Below are positions 1 to 8,530 of a stretch of 64,000 bases of DNA, one piece after another. A program made the position numbers and the translations under genes. The first letter of the stretch is position 1, and each line of letters opens with the position of its first letter. The notes beneath the pieces were generated by a model. That model worked only from the letters and a program-made list of their open reading frames with translations. It was not told the DNA's origin and ran no database searches. The stretch is from Microbacterium sp. XT11 (GTDB taxonomy: Bacteria; Actinomycetota; Actinomycetes; Actinomycetales; Microbacteriaceae), in assembly GCF_001513675.1 (NCBI RefSeq), contig NZ_CP013859.1, positions 1,179,081-1,243,080 of the forward strand, written 5' to 3'.

Positions 1-1
1 G

Positions 2-547
2 GCGGCCGATCCCCGCTGGTGGCAGCACAACTTCTCCACGCTCGGAGGCGGTGGCGGCTGGGCGTTCAACGGAACCCTCGTGGTCGCAGGACTGCTCGTC
101 GCGACCGTCGGCTCGTACATCGGACGCGACCTGCATCGGATGCTCGGCGACGAGGCCCTCACGCGGATCTCCCGCGTCGTGGCACTGTGGGCGGTCACCG
201 GCGTCGCGCTCGCCGCGGTCGGACTGCTCCCGCTCGACCGGCTCCCGGTTCCGCACGACATCGCGGCGGTGGCGACCCTCGCGCTGTTCACCGTGGCGGC
301 GGTCGTGACCGCGCTGGCGTTCCCGCAGCGGCCGCGCGCGCTCACCATCACGACGATCGGCGTCGTGGCACTGGTGATCATGGCGGTCGTGCTGTGCGTC
401 GGGCCGCGGCTCTACGGCGTCACGGCCCTGGAGGCGATGGTGGTCGGCCTCGGGCTGCTCTGGATGACGACGCTCGTGCGGGTCCTCGCGATCCTCGCGC
501 CCGAGGCGTCCCGTCCGTCCGCGCGCGCGACGCTGCGGCTCCGCTGA
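2..547 (+). CDS. DUF998-like integral membrane protein, 5' end missing
   Basis: The reading frame is open from the first bases of the window and stops at 545-547, so the N-terminus lies outside. The visible part (about 181 residues) starts with a tryptophan-rich stretch (WWQHNFSTLG) followed by AFNGTLVVAGLL, a combination I associate with DUF998-type multi-pass membrane proteins. At least five hydrophobic segments follow, separated by short charged loops, ending in an Arg-rich cytoplasmic tail. The frame has no competing start that would explain it as a whole gene; an internal ATG at 80 would cut into a membrane segment. Function is unknown; the family is predicted to sit in the cytoplasmic membrane. 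Family assignment is from memory of the motif and moderately sure. Confidence 0.7.
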   Translation, partial: AADPRWWQHNFSTLGGGGGWAFNGTLVVAGLLVATVGSYIGRDLHRMLGDEALTRISRVVALWAVTGVALAAVGLLPLDRLPVPHDIAAVATLALFTVAAVVTALAFPQRPRALTITTIGVVALVIMAVVLCVGPRLYGVTALEAMVVGLGLLWMTTLVRVLAILAPEASRPSARATLRLR

Positions 548-689
548 AGGTCGGCCCCGTCGCGCCTCAGGCGTCCGCCGGATGCTCTAGGGAGAAGCAT
601 CCCCGCCCAGGTGCAGAAGATAGGGAAGGTGTCCGATGTGGCTCCTCCGCCTCAGAGCGGAGTGTAGGGGTACACACAGAGGAGACACC

Positions 690-908
690 ATGTACGAGCA
701 CCCGTACCTCAGCCAGCGGATCACGGACTTCGAGCGCGAGCAGCTGGAGCGTGCGGTCGAACGCCGCCGCTTCATCAACGAGCATCCGGAGCAGATCGTC
801 GAGCGTTCGGCCGGTCCGATCCGTCGCATGCTGCGGCGCCTCGTCGCCCGGGGAGGGCGCGCGGACCGGCCCGTCGGCGTGCCCTGCGACGCGGTCCCTG
901 CGCGGTGA
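690..908 (+). CDS. Small hypothetical protein, 72 aa
   Basis: Starts at ATG 690 with a good ribosome binding site (GAGGAG, about 679-684). The first half is charged and probably helical (FEREQLERAVERRRFINEHP), the second half is basic (RRMLRRLVARGG). There is no signal peptide or membrane segment. Its stop overlaps the GTG start of the following LuxR-type regulator by four bases, so the two may be translationally coupled. I do not recognise a function; the abundance of Arg and Glu suggests a small cytoplasmic nucleic-acid- or protein-binding protein, but that is a guess. An in-frame upstream start at 636 lacks a binding site and is less likely. Confidence 0.6.
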   Translation: MYEHPYLSQRITDFEREQLERAVERRRFINEHPEQIVERSAGPIRRMLRRLVARGGRADRPVGVPCDAVPAR

Positions 909-3895
909 CGACGGCGATCAGCGGATCGGACCCCGATGTCGGAGGGGAGTGGCACGATGAGTTCATGCCACCGTACGCCGCGAGCGCCCCGATGGTCGGC
1001 CGCGACGCCGACCTCGCGCAGGTGCGCGCCCTCTTCGAGCGCGCGAGCGGCGGCATCCCGACGGCCCTCCTCGTCGACGGCGAAGCGGGCATCGGCAAGT
1101 CGCGGCTGCTGCGCGAGTTCACCGACGAGGTGGCGCGTCGAGCTGACATCCACGTCGGGTGGTGCCTCGATCTCGGCCCTGCGCGGTCTCCGTACGGCCC
1201 GCTCACCGGCATCCTGCGTTCGCTCGTGCAGACGCTCGGGGTCGACGGCGTGCGCGAGGCGGTGGGTCCAGGAGTCGACGCCCTGGGGATGCTGGTGCCC
1301 GAGCTCGCGCCACGCGAGACGGACCGCGCGTCGACCAGCCCCGAGAGGCTGCGCGACGCCATCGCGAGCCTCATCGAAGGGGCGTCCGAGCGGGCGCCTC
1401 AGGTGCTCGTGGTCGAAGACCTGCACTGGGCCGACGACTCGACGCTCGCCATCCTCTCCTTCCTGCTCCGCGCCCTCGGCCGCGGGCGCATCCTGCTCCT
1501 GCTGTCGTGCCGTTCCGACGACGTGCGCCGAGGCGATGCCGTGAGCCGGTTCATCGGTGAGGCCACGCGTGCGCGGCTGCTCGAACGACTCTCGCTCGAG
1601 CGGCTCGGGATCGAGGCGGTGCGCGAGATCGCCGAGCAGATCACGGGGCACCCGTTGAGCGACGGAGCCCTCGAACGCATCCACGACAGGGCCGAGGGAG
1701 TGCCCTTCTTCGTCGAGGAGATCGCCGGATGCTCGAAGGGTCCGCTGCCCGATGGTCTCCGCGACCTGCTGCTCGCCCGGTTCGACCGGCTGTCCGACGA
1801 CGCGCGACACGTCGTGCAGGTCGCATCCGGTGCGGAGCGGCCCGTGTCCCATCCTCTCCTCGCGCGGCTCGCCGCCCTCCCCGACGACCGGCTCGACGAG
1901 GCCGTGCGCGAGGCGACGCGCAGCGGCATCCTCGTGGTCGTCGACGACGAGTTCCGGTTCCGCCATGCGCTGTTGCGCGAAGCAGTGCACGACGACCTCC
2001 TCCCCGGAGAGCGCTCTCGCCTGCACCGCGCGTATGCCGAGACTCTGGAGTCCGAACGCGACGATACGGATACGGCCGACGCCGCGGCCCTGGCGTACCA
2101 CTGGCAGCTCGCCCAAGACGACCGCAAGGCGCTGATCGCCGCCGTCGACGCCATGCGCCATGCCAAGGCGCGGTTCGCCTTCGCGAGCGCCGCGCGGTTC
2201 GGCGAGCTCGCGCTCGGGCTGTGGTCGAAGGTGCCCGACGCCGCCGAGGCGGCCGCGATCGAGCGGCTCGACCTGCTCCTCGTGCTCGGCTCCATCCTGC
2301 GCAACGCGGGCGATGCCGAGCGCGCGCTCGCGGTGGCCAACCTCGCGCTCAGCGAGGTCGACCCCGGCGCCGTCGACCCCCGTCTGCACGCGCGATTGCT
2401 GCGCGACAAGGCGTACTACACCATGAACCTCGGGCGGCCGGGCGCGATCCCCCTGCTGCAGGAGGCGCTGTCGGTGCTCGACGGTCGCGTCGACGACGAT
2501 CGCCTGCGCGCCACGATCCTCAACAACCTCGCGAGCCGTCACATGATCGCCGGCGATCTCGAACGCGGACACGCACTGGCGGTCGAAGCGGGGAAGTACG
2601 CCGAGCGGGCCGGTTCCGACGACGAGGCGTCGATCGCCGCGAACGTGCGCGCCGCGACGAGTGCGCACGCGGGAGATGTCGAGCTCGGCATGCGCGAGTA
2701 CGAGGACGCCCGGCGACTCGCCCGCGGCTCGACGGCAGAGCTGCGCTACCGGGTCAACTACTCCGACCTCCTCACTCTCCTCGGCCGCTACCGCGAGGCC
2801 GTCGAGCTGGCTGAAGAGGGGCTCGCCCGATCCCGTCGGTTCGGCGTGGAGCGCACCTCGGGTTCGGTCATGACGCAGAACATGGCGGTGCCGCTGCTCG
2901 AGCTGGGCGAGATCGAGAGGGTCGAAGAGATGCTCGCGCGCGAGCTCGCGCAGAACACCCTCCGCGTGTTCCGCATGTACACCACGATGACCCGCGTGCG
3001 TGTGCTCTCGTGGCGCGGACGCCACGAAGAAGCCGCCGACGTGCTCAGCGAGTCGCTGCCGGCATTCCGTGAGACAGGAACCGTCGAACGTCAGATCTGG
3101 TACGACATCGTGGTGATGACCGTCGCGGTCGCCGAGAGCAGGGGAGACCTCGACGGCGCGCTCGCCGCGATCCTGCGGATGCTCGACGACGACGGCCCGC
3201 GCACGCTGCATCAGCGCCGACTGCTGCTGCAGTCCGGGTGGATCATCGCGTCGTTGCGCGCGAGCGGGTCCGATGTCTCCGCCGCGATGCAGGCCGTTCG
3301 CGAGGCGTGGGAGGCGCAGCATCCGCAGCTGCGCCGAGACAACTGGGAGGCGGTGCTCTTCGCGCTCCTCGACCCGACGCCGGCCGGTCTCGATGACGCG
3401 CTGAGAGTCGCTCAGCACGACGACGTGCCCGTGACGTTCCGGGGTGTGCTGCGGCTCGAACGCGCTCGCCTGCACGTGCGCGACGGCGACAGGGCCGCGG
3501 CCTCGCGGCTGCTCGACGAGGCCGGCGAGCTGGCAGACCGCATCGGGCACGCGCAGCTGAGGCGCGAGGTCGGCGAGTTCGCCGCATCGGCGGGACTCCG
3601 CGGCGCGGAGCATCCGGTCGACGGCGACGATCCCCTCACGGCTCGAGAGCGTCAGGTGCTCGACCTCATCGCCGAGGGGCTCAGCAACCGGCAGATCGGG
3701 GAGAGGCTGTTCATCAGCGTCAAGACGGTCAGCGTGCATGTCTCGGCGGTGTTGCGCAAGCTGGGTGCGAGCACGCGCACCGAGGCGGCGGTGATGGCCC
3801 GACGTGAGGCCCAGCCCGGGCTGGCCGGCGCCGCCGAGGGAGCGGTCACGGCATCCGCCCCTCTGTCTGCTGCTGGCGAACTCGCTGTCCGTTGA
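905..3895 (+). CDS. Large ATP-binding LuxR-family (LAL) transcriptional regulator
   Basis: A 996-residue protein with the three-part layout of LAL/MalT-like regulators. An N-terminal AAA-type ATPase module has Walker A GEAGIGKS at residues 59-66 and a Walker B-like VLVVEDLHWAD at about 167-177. A long all-helical middle (about 400-880) resembles tetratricopeptide-type repeats. A C-terminal LuxR helix-turn-helix (about 908-970) reads LTARERQVLDLIAEGLSNRQ then SVKTVSVHVSAVLRKL. Such proteins bind an effector and ATP, oligomerise and activate promoters. GTG 905 overlaps the stop of the preceding small gene; ATG 965 (MPPYAASAP) is an alternative that keeps all domains. No target operon is evident next to it, since the downstream gene is a cold shock protein with its own leader. 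Confidence 0.88.
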   Translation: MTTAISGSDPDVGGEWHDEFMPPYAASAPMVGRDADLAQVRALFERASGGIPTALLVDGEAGIGKSRLLREFTDEVARRADIHVGWCLDLGPARSPYGPLTGILRSLVQTLGVDGVREAVGPGVDALGMLVPELAPRETDRASTSPERLRDAIASLIEGASERAPQVLVVEDLHWADDSTLAILSFLLRALGRGRILLLLSCRSDDVRRGDAVSRFIGEATRARLLERLSLERLGIEAVREIAEQITGHPLSDGALERIHDRAEGVPFFVEEIAGCSKGPLPDGLRDLLLARFDRLSDDARHVVQVASGAERPVSHPLLARLAALPDDRLDEAVREATRSGILVVVDDEFRFRHALLREAVHDDLLPGERSRLHRAYAETLESERDDTDTADAAALAYHWQLAQDDRKALIAAVDAMRHAKARFAFASAARFGELALGLWSKVPDAAEAAAIERLDLLLVLGSILRNAGDAERALAVANLALSEVDPGAVDPRLHARLLRDKAYYTMNLGRPGAIPLLQEALSVLDGRVDDDRLRATILNNLASRHMIAGDLERGHALAVEAGKYAERAGSDDEASIAANVRAATSAHAGDVELGMREYEDARRLARGSTAELRYRVNYSDLLTLLGRYREAVELAEEGLARSRRFGVERTSGSVMTQNMAVPLLELGEIERVEEMLARELAQNTLRVFRMYTTMTRVRVLSWRGRHEEAADVLSESLPAFRETGTVERQIWYDIVVMTVAVAESRGDLDGALAAILRMLDDDGPRTLHQRRLLLQSGWIIASLRASGSDVSAAMQAVREAWEAQHPQLRRDNWEAVLFALLDPTPAGLDDALRVAQHDDVPVTFRGVLRLERARLHVRDGDRAAASRLLDEAGELADRIGHAQLRREVGEFAASAGLRGAEHPVDGDDPLTARERQVLDLIAEGLSNRQIGERLFISVKTVSVHVSAVLRKLGASTRTEAAVMARREAQPGLAGAAEGAVTASAPLSAAGELAVR

Positions 3896-4008
3896 CCGAT
3901 TCCCGGTGTCGCAGCCATGCGGCCGTGATACGTTGACCGGGCATGTGTCGGATGCTCCGGCGCGGCACGGACCGCGCCAGCGGTCAGTTCAACAGAAAGA
4001 AGAAACAC

Positions 4009-4212
4009 ATGGCCACCGGCACTGTGAAATGGTTCAACTCGGAGAAGGGCTTCGGCTTCATCGCACCCGATGACGGCTCGGAAGACCTCTTCGCTCACTA
4101 CTCGGCGATCGCCGGCTCCGGTTTCAAGGAGCTCCGCGAGAACCAGAAGGTCGAATTCGACGCTGAGCGTGGCCCCAAGGGCATGCAGGCGGCGAACATC
4201 CGCGGTCTCTGA
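4009..4212 (+). CDS. cspA: Cold shock protein, CspA family
   Basis: A 67-residue single cold-shock domain, the usual family size. It opens with [20 protein letters not shown] and carries both RNA-binding motifs: RNP1 as KGFGFI and RNP2 as DLFAHY. These OB-fold proteins bind single-stranded RNA/DNA and melt mRNA structure in the cytoplasm. ATG 4009 is chosen because the family starts exactly there; an in-frame upstream start at 3943 would add an unrelated basic extension. A purine-rich tract (AGAAAGAAGAAA) lies just upstream as a weak ribosome binding site. A strong hairpin terminator follows at 4231-4260, so it is probably monocistronic. Confidence 0.96.
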   Translation: MATGTVKWFNSEKGFGFIAPDDGSEDLFAHYSAIAGSGFKELRENQKVEFDAERGPKGMQAANIRGL

Positions 4213-4230
4213 TCGCGTACTGGCTTCCTG

Positions 4231-4265
4231 AGCCGGCCGGATCCTCGGATCCGGCCGGCTTTTGG
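4231..4265 (+). terminator. Rho-independent terminator of cspA
   Basis: A perfect 14-bp inverted repeat (AGCCGGCCGGATCC at 4231-4244 and its complement at 4247-4260) is followed by TTTGG. The two-base centre means that in RNA the inner pairs open to form the loop. It lies 19 bases after the cspA stop codon. Confidence 0.8.
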
Positions 4266-4315
4266 TTTCCCGCCCCAGCCCCCGGCTCCGGCCCCGGCCC
4301 CGGCCCCGTCTGCGA

Positions 4316-4374
4316 TTCAAGTCGCATGATTTGCCCTGTTTCGGCCCAGAACAGGGCAAATCGTGCGACTTGAA
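4316..4374. repeat. Long intergenic hairpin, 25-bp arms
   Basis: The arms at 4316-4340 and 4350-4374 are complementary at 24 of 25 positions, and the mismatch is a G-T wobble in one orientation. They enclose a 9-base loop. It begins TTCAAGTCGCATGATTTGCC, has no T-tract and sits between the cspA terminator and the iron box, so it is not obviously a terminator. The rest of the 324-base gap 4213-4536 holds the cspA terminator, a CCGGCC-rich stretch and the iron box. Confidence 0.85.
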
Positions 4375-4458
4375 CCGGCGGGTGAGCCCGGAACCCGCAA
4401 CCAGGGGCATCGGCGACCAACGGTTACGGCGGGGGTTAGGGCGACCTAAGTGCGTGTG

Positions 4459-4479
4459 TTAGGTTAGGTCAGGCTTACC
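4459..4479 (+). promoter_or_regulatory. IdeR/DtxR-type iron box
   Basis: The left half TTAGGTTAG matches the first half of the IdeR/DtxR consensus (TTAGGTTAGSCTAACCTAA). The right half AGGCTTACC is a degenerate second arm of the kind common in actinobacterial iron boxes. It lies about 58 bases upstream of the first iron-transport gene, where an iron-loaded repressor would block the promoter. The assignment rests on sequence similarity and on the gene content downstream. Confidence 0.7.
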
Positions 4480-4536
4480 GAAGCCCGACAGGCGCTGAGG
4501 CGCCACGCCCCACACCCGACACCGAAGGGAACGCCC

Positions 4537-5568
4537 GTGCGCACCTCCCGACTCCTCGCCCTCGGCGCCGCCGCCGCGCTCGCCCTGAGCCTCACGGCCT
4601 GCGCCACCTCCACGCCCGAGAGCAGCGACTCCGCCGGTGCCCAGAACCCGGCATCCGACGACGCCTTCCCCGTCACCATCGAGCACGCGTACGGCGAGAC
4701 CACCATCACCGAGAAGCCGGAGCGCGTCGCGACGGTGTCGTGGGCCAACCACGAAGTCCCCCTCGCCCTCGGCATCGTGCCGGTCGGCATGAGCAAGGCG
4801 ACCTGGGGCGACGACGACGGCGACGGCGTGCTGCCGTGGGTCGAAGACAAGCTCGAGGAGCTCGGAGCCGACACCCCCGTGCTCTTCGACGAGACCGACG
4901 GCATCGACTACGAGGCCGTCGCCGACACCAAGCCCGACGTGATCCTCGCGGCATACTCCGGACTCACGCAGGAGGACTACGACACCCTGTCCAAGATCGC
5001 ACCGGTCGTCGCCTACCCCGACATCGCGTGGGGCACGTCGGTCGACGACATGATCCGGATGGACTCCACGGCCCTCGGTCTCGAGAAGGAGGGCGAGGCG
5101 CTCATCGATGATCTGCATGCACAGGCGGATGCCGCGCTCGAGGCGCACAGCGAGCTCAAGGACAAGAAGCTGCTGTTCGCGTACATCGATCCGAGCGACC
5201 TCAGCCAGATCGGGTACTACACCGCGATCGACACGCGTCCCGGATATCTGCACGACATCGGGCTGCCGTTCCCGTCGATCGTCGAGGAGAACGCCGACAC
5301 CTCGGAGTTCTACCTCACGGTGAGTTCCGAGGAGGCCGACGCCTTCAGCGACGTCGACGTGTTCGTGACGTACGGCGACGACTCGATCATCCCGCTGCTC
5401 CAGGCCGATCCGCTGCTGTCGAAGATCCCCGCCGTCGCGGCAGGCCGCATCGCAGTGCTCGGCGACGCCACGCCCCTGGCAGCCTCGGCGAACCCGTCGC
5501 CGCTGTCGATCCCGTGGGGGCTCGACGACTACTTCGCCGTGCTCGCGAAGCCTCTCGCCGCCTCCTGA
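4537..5568 (+). CDS. Iron-siderophore ABC transporter substrate-binding lipoprotein
   Basis: A 343-residue protein with a lipoprotein signal: basic N-terminus, hydrophobic stretch, lipobox LTAC with the lipidated Cys at residue 22. The mature part follows the FepB/CeuA/FhuD-type periplasmic-binding fold, opening with VTIEHAYGETTITEKPERVATVSW and containing KPDVILAAYSGL. It would sit on the outer face of the membrane and hand Fe(III)-siderophore to the permease pair encoded next. GTG 4537 gives the full signal peptide. An iron box at 4459-4479 precedes it, and the permease gene starts 24 bases after its stop. Exact siderophore (catecholate or hydroxamate) cannot be read from the sequence. Confidence 0.93.
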   Translation: MRTSRLLALGAAAALALSLTACATSTPESSDSAGAQNPASDDAFPVTIEHAYGETTITEKPERVATVSWANHEVPLALGIVPVGMSKATWGDDDGDGVLPWVEDKLEELGADTPVLFDETDGIDYEAVADTKPDVILAAYSGLTQEDYDTLSKIAPVVAYPDIAWGTSVDDMIRMDSTALGLEKEGEALIDDLHAQADAALEAHSELKDKKLLFAYIDPSDLSQIGYYTAIDTRPGYLHDIGLPFPSIVEENADTSEFYLTVSSEEADAFSDVDVFVTYGDDSIIPLLQADPLLSKIPAVAAGRIAVLGDATPLAASANPSPLSIPWGLDDYFAVLAKPLAAS

Positions 5569-5592
5569 CCCGATCCGGGAAGACCAGCGACC

Positions 5593-6657
5593 GTGACCGC
5601 CATCGCGCCAGGCAGGGAGACGCCGAGCCGCGAGACCCCGGGCACCGCCGACCTGCGGCGCCCGGTGGCCGCGCGCACCGCGTGGCTGCTCGCCGGCCTC
5701 GTCGTGCTGCTCGTGCTCGGCATCCTGTCCGTGTCGTTCGGCGTGCGGGAGGTGTCGCCCCCCGACATCGTGGCGGCGCTGTCGGGGCACGACGACACGA
5801 TCGCGCAGGCGGCGATCGTCAAGCGCATCCCGCGCACCGTGCTGGCACTGCTCGTCGGGGCGGCCCTCGCCCTGGCCGGAGCTACGATGCAGGCCGTGAC
5901 CCGCAACCCGGTCGCCGACCCCGGCATCCTCGGCGTCTCGAACGGGGCGGCCCTCGCGGTCGTCATCGGCATCGCGTTCCTCGGCCTCACCGACCCGTAC
6001 GGACAGATGGCTCTGGCGATCACCGGCGCCGCGCTCGCCGCCGTCTTCGTCTACACGGTGGGCTCGCTCGGGCGCGGCGGCGCCACCCCGCTCAAGCTCG
6101 CACTGGCGGGGGCCGCCACCTCGGCCGCCTTCGCCTCGCTCGTCAGCGCCATCATGCTGCCGCGGGTCGATCTGCTGCGGTCGTACCAGTCGTGGCAGAT
6201 CGGCGGCGTCGGCGGCGCCGAGTGGCCGCGCATCGCCATGACCGTACCGGTGCTGGCCCTCGGCGCGCTCATCTGCATCGCCGCGTCTCGGGGCATGAAC
6301 TCCCTCGCGCTCGGCGATGACATGGCCGCGGGGCTGGGCGAGCACGTCGGCCGCACGCGCCTCGTCTCGGCACTCGGCGCCGTGATCCTCGCGGGCGCTG
6401 CGACGGCCATCGCCGGCCCGATCGGGTTCGTCGGACTCGTCGTCCCGCATATCTGCCGGATGCTGGTCGGCACCGACCACCGGTGGCTGCTGCCCTTCTC
6501 GGCCCTCACCGGAGCGGCGCTCCTCACGGCGGGCGACATCGTCGGACGGGTGCTGGCAGCCTCGTCGGAGGAGATCCAGGTCGGCATCGTCACCGCCCTG
6601 ATCGGCGCCCCGTTCTTCATCTGGATCGTCCGCCGCCAGAAGGTGCGTGAACTGTGA
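5593..6657 (+). CDS. FecCD-family iron-siderophore permease, first subunit
   Basis: A 354-residue polytopic protein of the FecCD (BtuC-like) permease family, with about ten membrane segments. It carries the family signatures RNPVADPGILGVSNGAALA and GPIGFVGLVVPHICRMLVG. It forms half of the membrane channel that imports Fe-siderophore with the lipoprotein upstream and the ATPase downstream. The GTG start follows the lipoprotein stop by 24 bases and the next permease starts inside its stop codon (GTGA overlap). Length is normal for a single-domain FecCD subunit. Confidence 0.94.
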   Translation: MTAIAPGRETPSRETPGTADLRRPVAARTAWLLAGLVVLLVLGILSVSFGVREVSPPDIVAALSGHDDTIAQAAIVKRIPRTVLALLVGAALALAGATMQAVTRNPVADPGILGVSNGAALAVVIGIAFLGLTDPYGQMALAITGAALAAVFVYTVGSLGRGGATPLKLALAGAATSAAFASLVSAIMLPRVDLLRSYQSWQIGGVGGAEWPRIAMTVPVLALGALICIAASRGMNSLALGDDMAAGLGEHVGRTRLVSALGAVILAGAATAIAGPIGFVGLVVPHICRMLVGTDHRWLLPFSALTGAALLTAGDIVGRVLAASSEEIQVGIVTALIGAPFFIWIVRRQKVREL

Positions 6658-7733
6658 GCGGCATCCGCATCGGTTCTGCTCCGGCTGCGCGCGGCTCGCA
6701 GGCAGCACCTGCCGTCGCCGCCGTCATCGCCGGGCGCCGCGCACGTCACCGTCGGCACGCCGCCGTCACGGTCGCACTCGCCGCACTGCTCACGGTCGTG
6801 TTCGCCGTGGCGCTCATGGTCGGCAACACCTTCTATCCCCTCGACCAGGTGCTGCGGGTCGTCCTCGGCGAGACCGTGCCGGGAGCCTCCTTCACGGTGG
6901 GGGAGCTGCGCCTGCCGCGCGCGGTGCTCGCCGTGCTGGCCGGGCTCGCGTTCGGCATCGCCGGCGTCTCGTTCCAGACTCTGCTGCGCAATCCGCTGGC
7001 CTCGCCCGACATCATCGGCATCTCGCAGGGCGCCGGCGCCGCAGCGGTGGTCGGCATCGTCGTGCTGTCGCTCGACGGACCGGCGGTGTCCGCCCTCGCG
7101 CTCGGGGGCGCCGTGCTGACCGCCGCGGTGATCTACCTGCTCTCGAACAAGGGCGGATTCGCCGGCACACGCCTCATCCTCATCGGCATCGGCGTCGCGG
7201 CCATGCTCCAGAGCGTCATCTCGTATGTGCTCTCCCGGGCCGCGAACTGGGACATCCAGACCGCGATGCAGTGGCTCACGGGCAGCGTCAACAACGCCTC
7301 GTGGGAGCGCGTGCTCCCGCTCGTCGTCGCGGTCGTCGTCGCCGTGCCGCTCATGCTCGCGCAGGGCAGGGCGCTCGGCGCCATGCAGCTCGGCGATGAC
7401 TCGGCGTCGGGCCTCGGCATCCGCGTCACCCGGACGCGGCTGCTGTTCATCCTCGGCGCCGTCGTGCTCCTCGCCGTCGCCACCGCGTCCACGGGGCCGA
7501 TCGCGTTCGTCGCGTTCATGGCCGGCCCGATCGCCGCGCGCCTCACCGGCCCCGGTGCGAATCTGCTGCTGCCCAGCGGGCTCGTCGGAGCCCTGCTGGT
7601 GCTCGGCGGCGACCTCGTCGGCCAGTTCGCCCTCGGCGCCCGCTACCCCGTCGGCGTGATCACAGGAGTGCTGGGCGCGCCGTACCTCATCTACCTGCTC
7701 ATCCGCACCAACCGCTCGGGAGGCTCGCTGTGA
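6654..7733 (+). CDS. FecCD-family iron-siderophore permease, second subunit
   Basis: A 359-residue FecCD permease, partner of the previous gene. An Arg/Ala-rich cytoplasmic N-terminal extension of about 35 residues precedes the first membrane helix. Family signatures are LLRNPLASPDIIGISQGAGA and GPIAFVAFMAGPIAARL. The GTG start overlaps the stop of the first subunit and its own stop overlaps the ATPase gene start, so three genes are translationally coupled. Together they make the heterodimeric translocation pore. Confidence 0.94.
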   Translation: MSGIRIGSAPAARGSQAAPAVAAVIAGRRARHRRHAAVTVALAALLTVVFAVALMVGNTFYPLDQVLRVVLGETVPGASFTVGELRLPRAVLAVLAGLAFGIAGVSFQTLLRNPLASPDIIGISQGAGAAAVVGIVVLSLDGPAVSALALGGAVLTAAVIYLLSNKGGFAGTRLILIGIGVAAMLQSVISYVLSRAANWDIQTAMQWLTGSVNNASWERVLPLVVAVVVAVPLMLAQGRALGAMQLGDDSASGLGIRVTRTRLLFILGAVVLLAVATASTGPIAFVAFMAGPIAARLTGPGANLLLPSGLVGALLVLGGDLVGQFALGARYPVGVITGVLGAPYLIYLLIRTNRSGGSL

Positions 7734-8530
7734 CCGCAGCGCACACCCTGTCGGCCGAGTCCGTCACGCTCGGCTATGGCGCCCGCACCATCATCGACGG
7801 ACTCGACCTCACCCTCGCCCCGGGCAAGATCACGACGATCGTCGGGGCGAACGGATGCGGCAAGTCGACGCTGCTCCGCTCGTTCGCGCGGCTGCTGTCG
7901 CCGGACTCGGGACAGATCGTGCTCGACGGCAAGTCGGTGCACGCCCAGCCGACCAGGGAGGTCGCGCGCGTGCTCGGCCTGTTGCCGCAGTCGCCCATCG
8001 CGCCCGAGGGCATCGCCGTCGCCGACCTGGTCGGTCGAGGGCGGCACCCGCATCAGCGGATGCTGTCGCGCTGGACCGCGCACGACTACGAGGTGGTGGC
8101 CGACGCGCTGGCCGTGACCGGCACGACCGAGCTGGCCGATCGCAGCGTCGACGAGCTCTCCGGAGGCCAACGGCAGCGGGTGTGGATCGCGATGGCCCTC
8201 GCGCAGGAGACCGACATCCTGCTGCTCGACGAGCCCACGACGTTCCTCGACGTCGCGCACCAGGTGGAGGTGCTCGATCTGCTCACCGACCTGAGCGTCT
8301 CGCGCGGCACGACCATCGTCATGGTGCTGCACGACCTGAACCTCGCCGCCCGGTATGCCGACGAGCTCGTCGCCATGAAGGACGGACGCGTGTACGCCGT
8401 CGGCAGCCCGCACGAGATCGTCACATCCCAGCTCGTCGAAGACGTCTTCGGGCTGGCCAATCAGATCACCACAGACCCGGTTTCCGGCAAGCCGATGGTC
8501 ACCCCGATCGGGAGGCATCATGTCCGCTGA
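7730..8530 (+). CDS. Iron-siderophore ABC transporter ATPase
   Basis: A 266-residue FepC/FhuC-type ATP-binding subunit. Walker A GANGCGKS is at residues 39-46, the signature LSGGQRQRVWIAMALAQ and Walker B ILLLDEPT follow, then D-loop FLDVAHQ and switch histidine in MVLHDLN. It powers the FecCD permease pair just upstream. GTG 7730 overlaps the permease stop, and its last codons overlap by eleven bases the ATG of the siderophore-interacting protein gene, tying uptake to reduction. Confidence 0.95.
   Translation: MTAAHTLSAESVTLGYGARTIIDGLDLTLAPGKITTIVGANGCGKSTLLRSFARLLSPDSGQIVLDGKSVHAQPTREVARVLGLLPQSPIAPEGIAVADLVGRGRHPHQRMLSRWTAHDYEVVADALAVTGTTELADRSVDELSGGQRQRVWIAMALAQETDILLLDEPTTFLDVAHQVEVLDLLTDLSVSRGTTIVMVLHDLNLAARYADELVAMKDGRVYAVGSPHEIVTSQLVEDVFGLANQITTDPVSGKPMVTPIGRHHVR

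Noticed and set aside
587..3739. Very long open frame antisense to the LuxR-type regulator
   Set aside because: GC-rich third positions keep antisense frames open; the translation is low-complexity (His/Arg/Val-rich) with no domain, whereas the sense frame has clear Walker and HTH motifs.
4459..6708. 749-codon open frame antisense to the iron lipoprotein and permease genes
   Set aside because: Shadow frame with no recognisable motif, opposite two well-supported genes.
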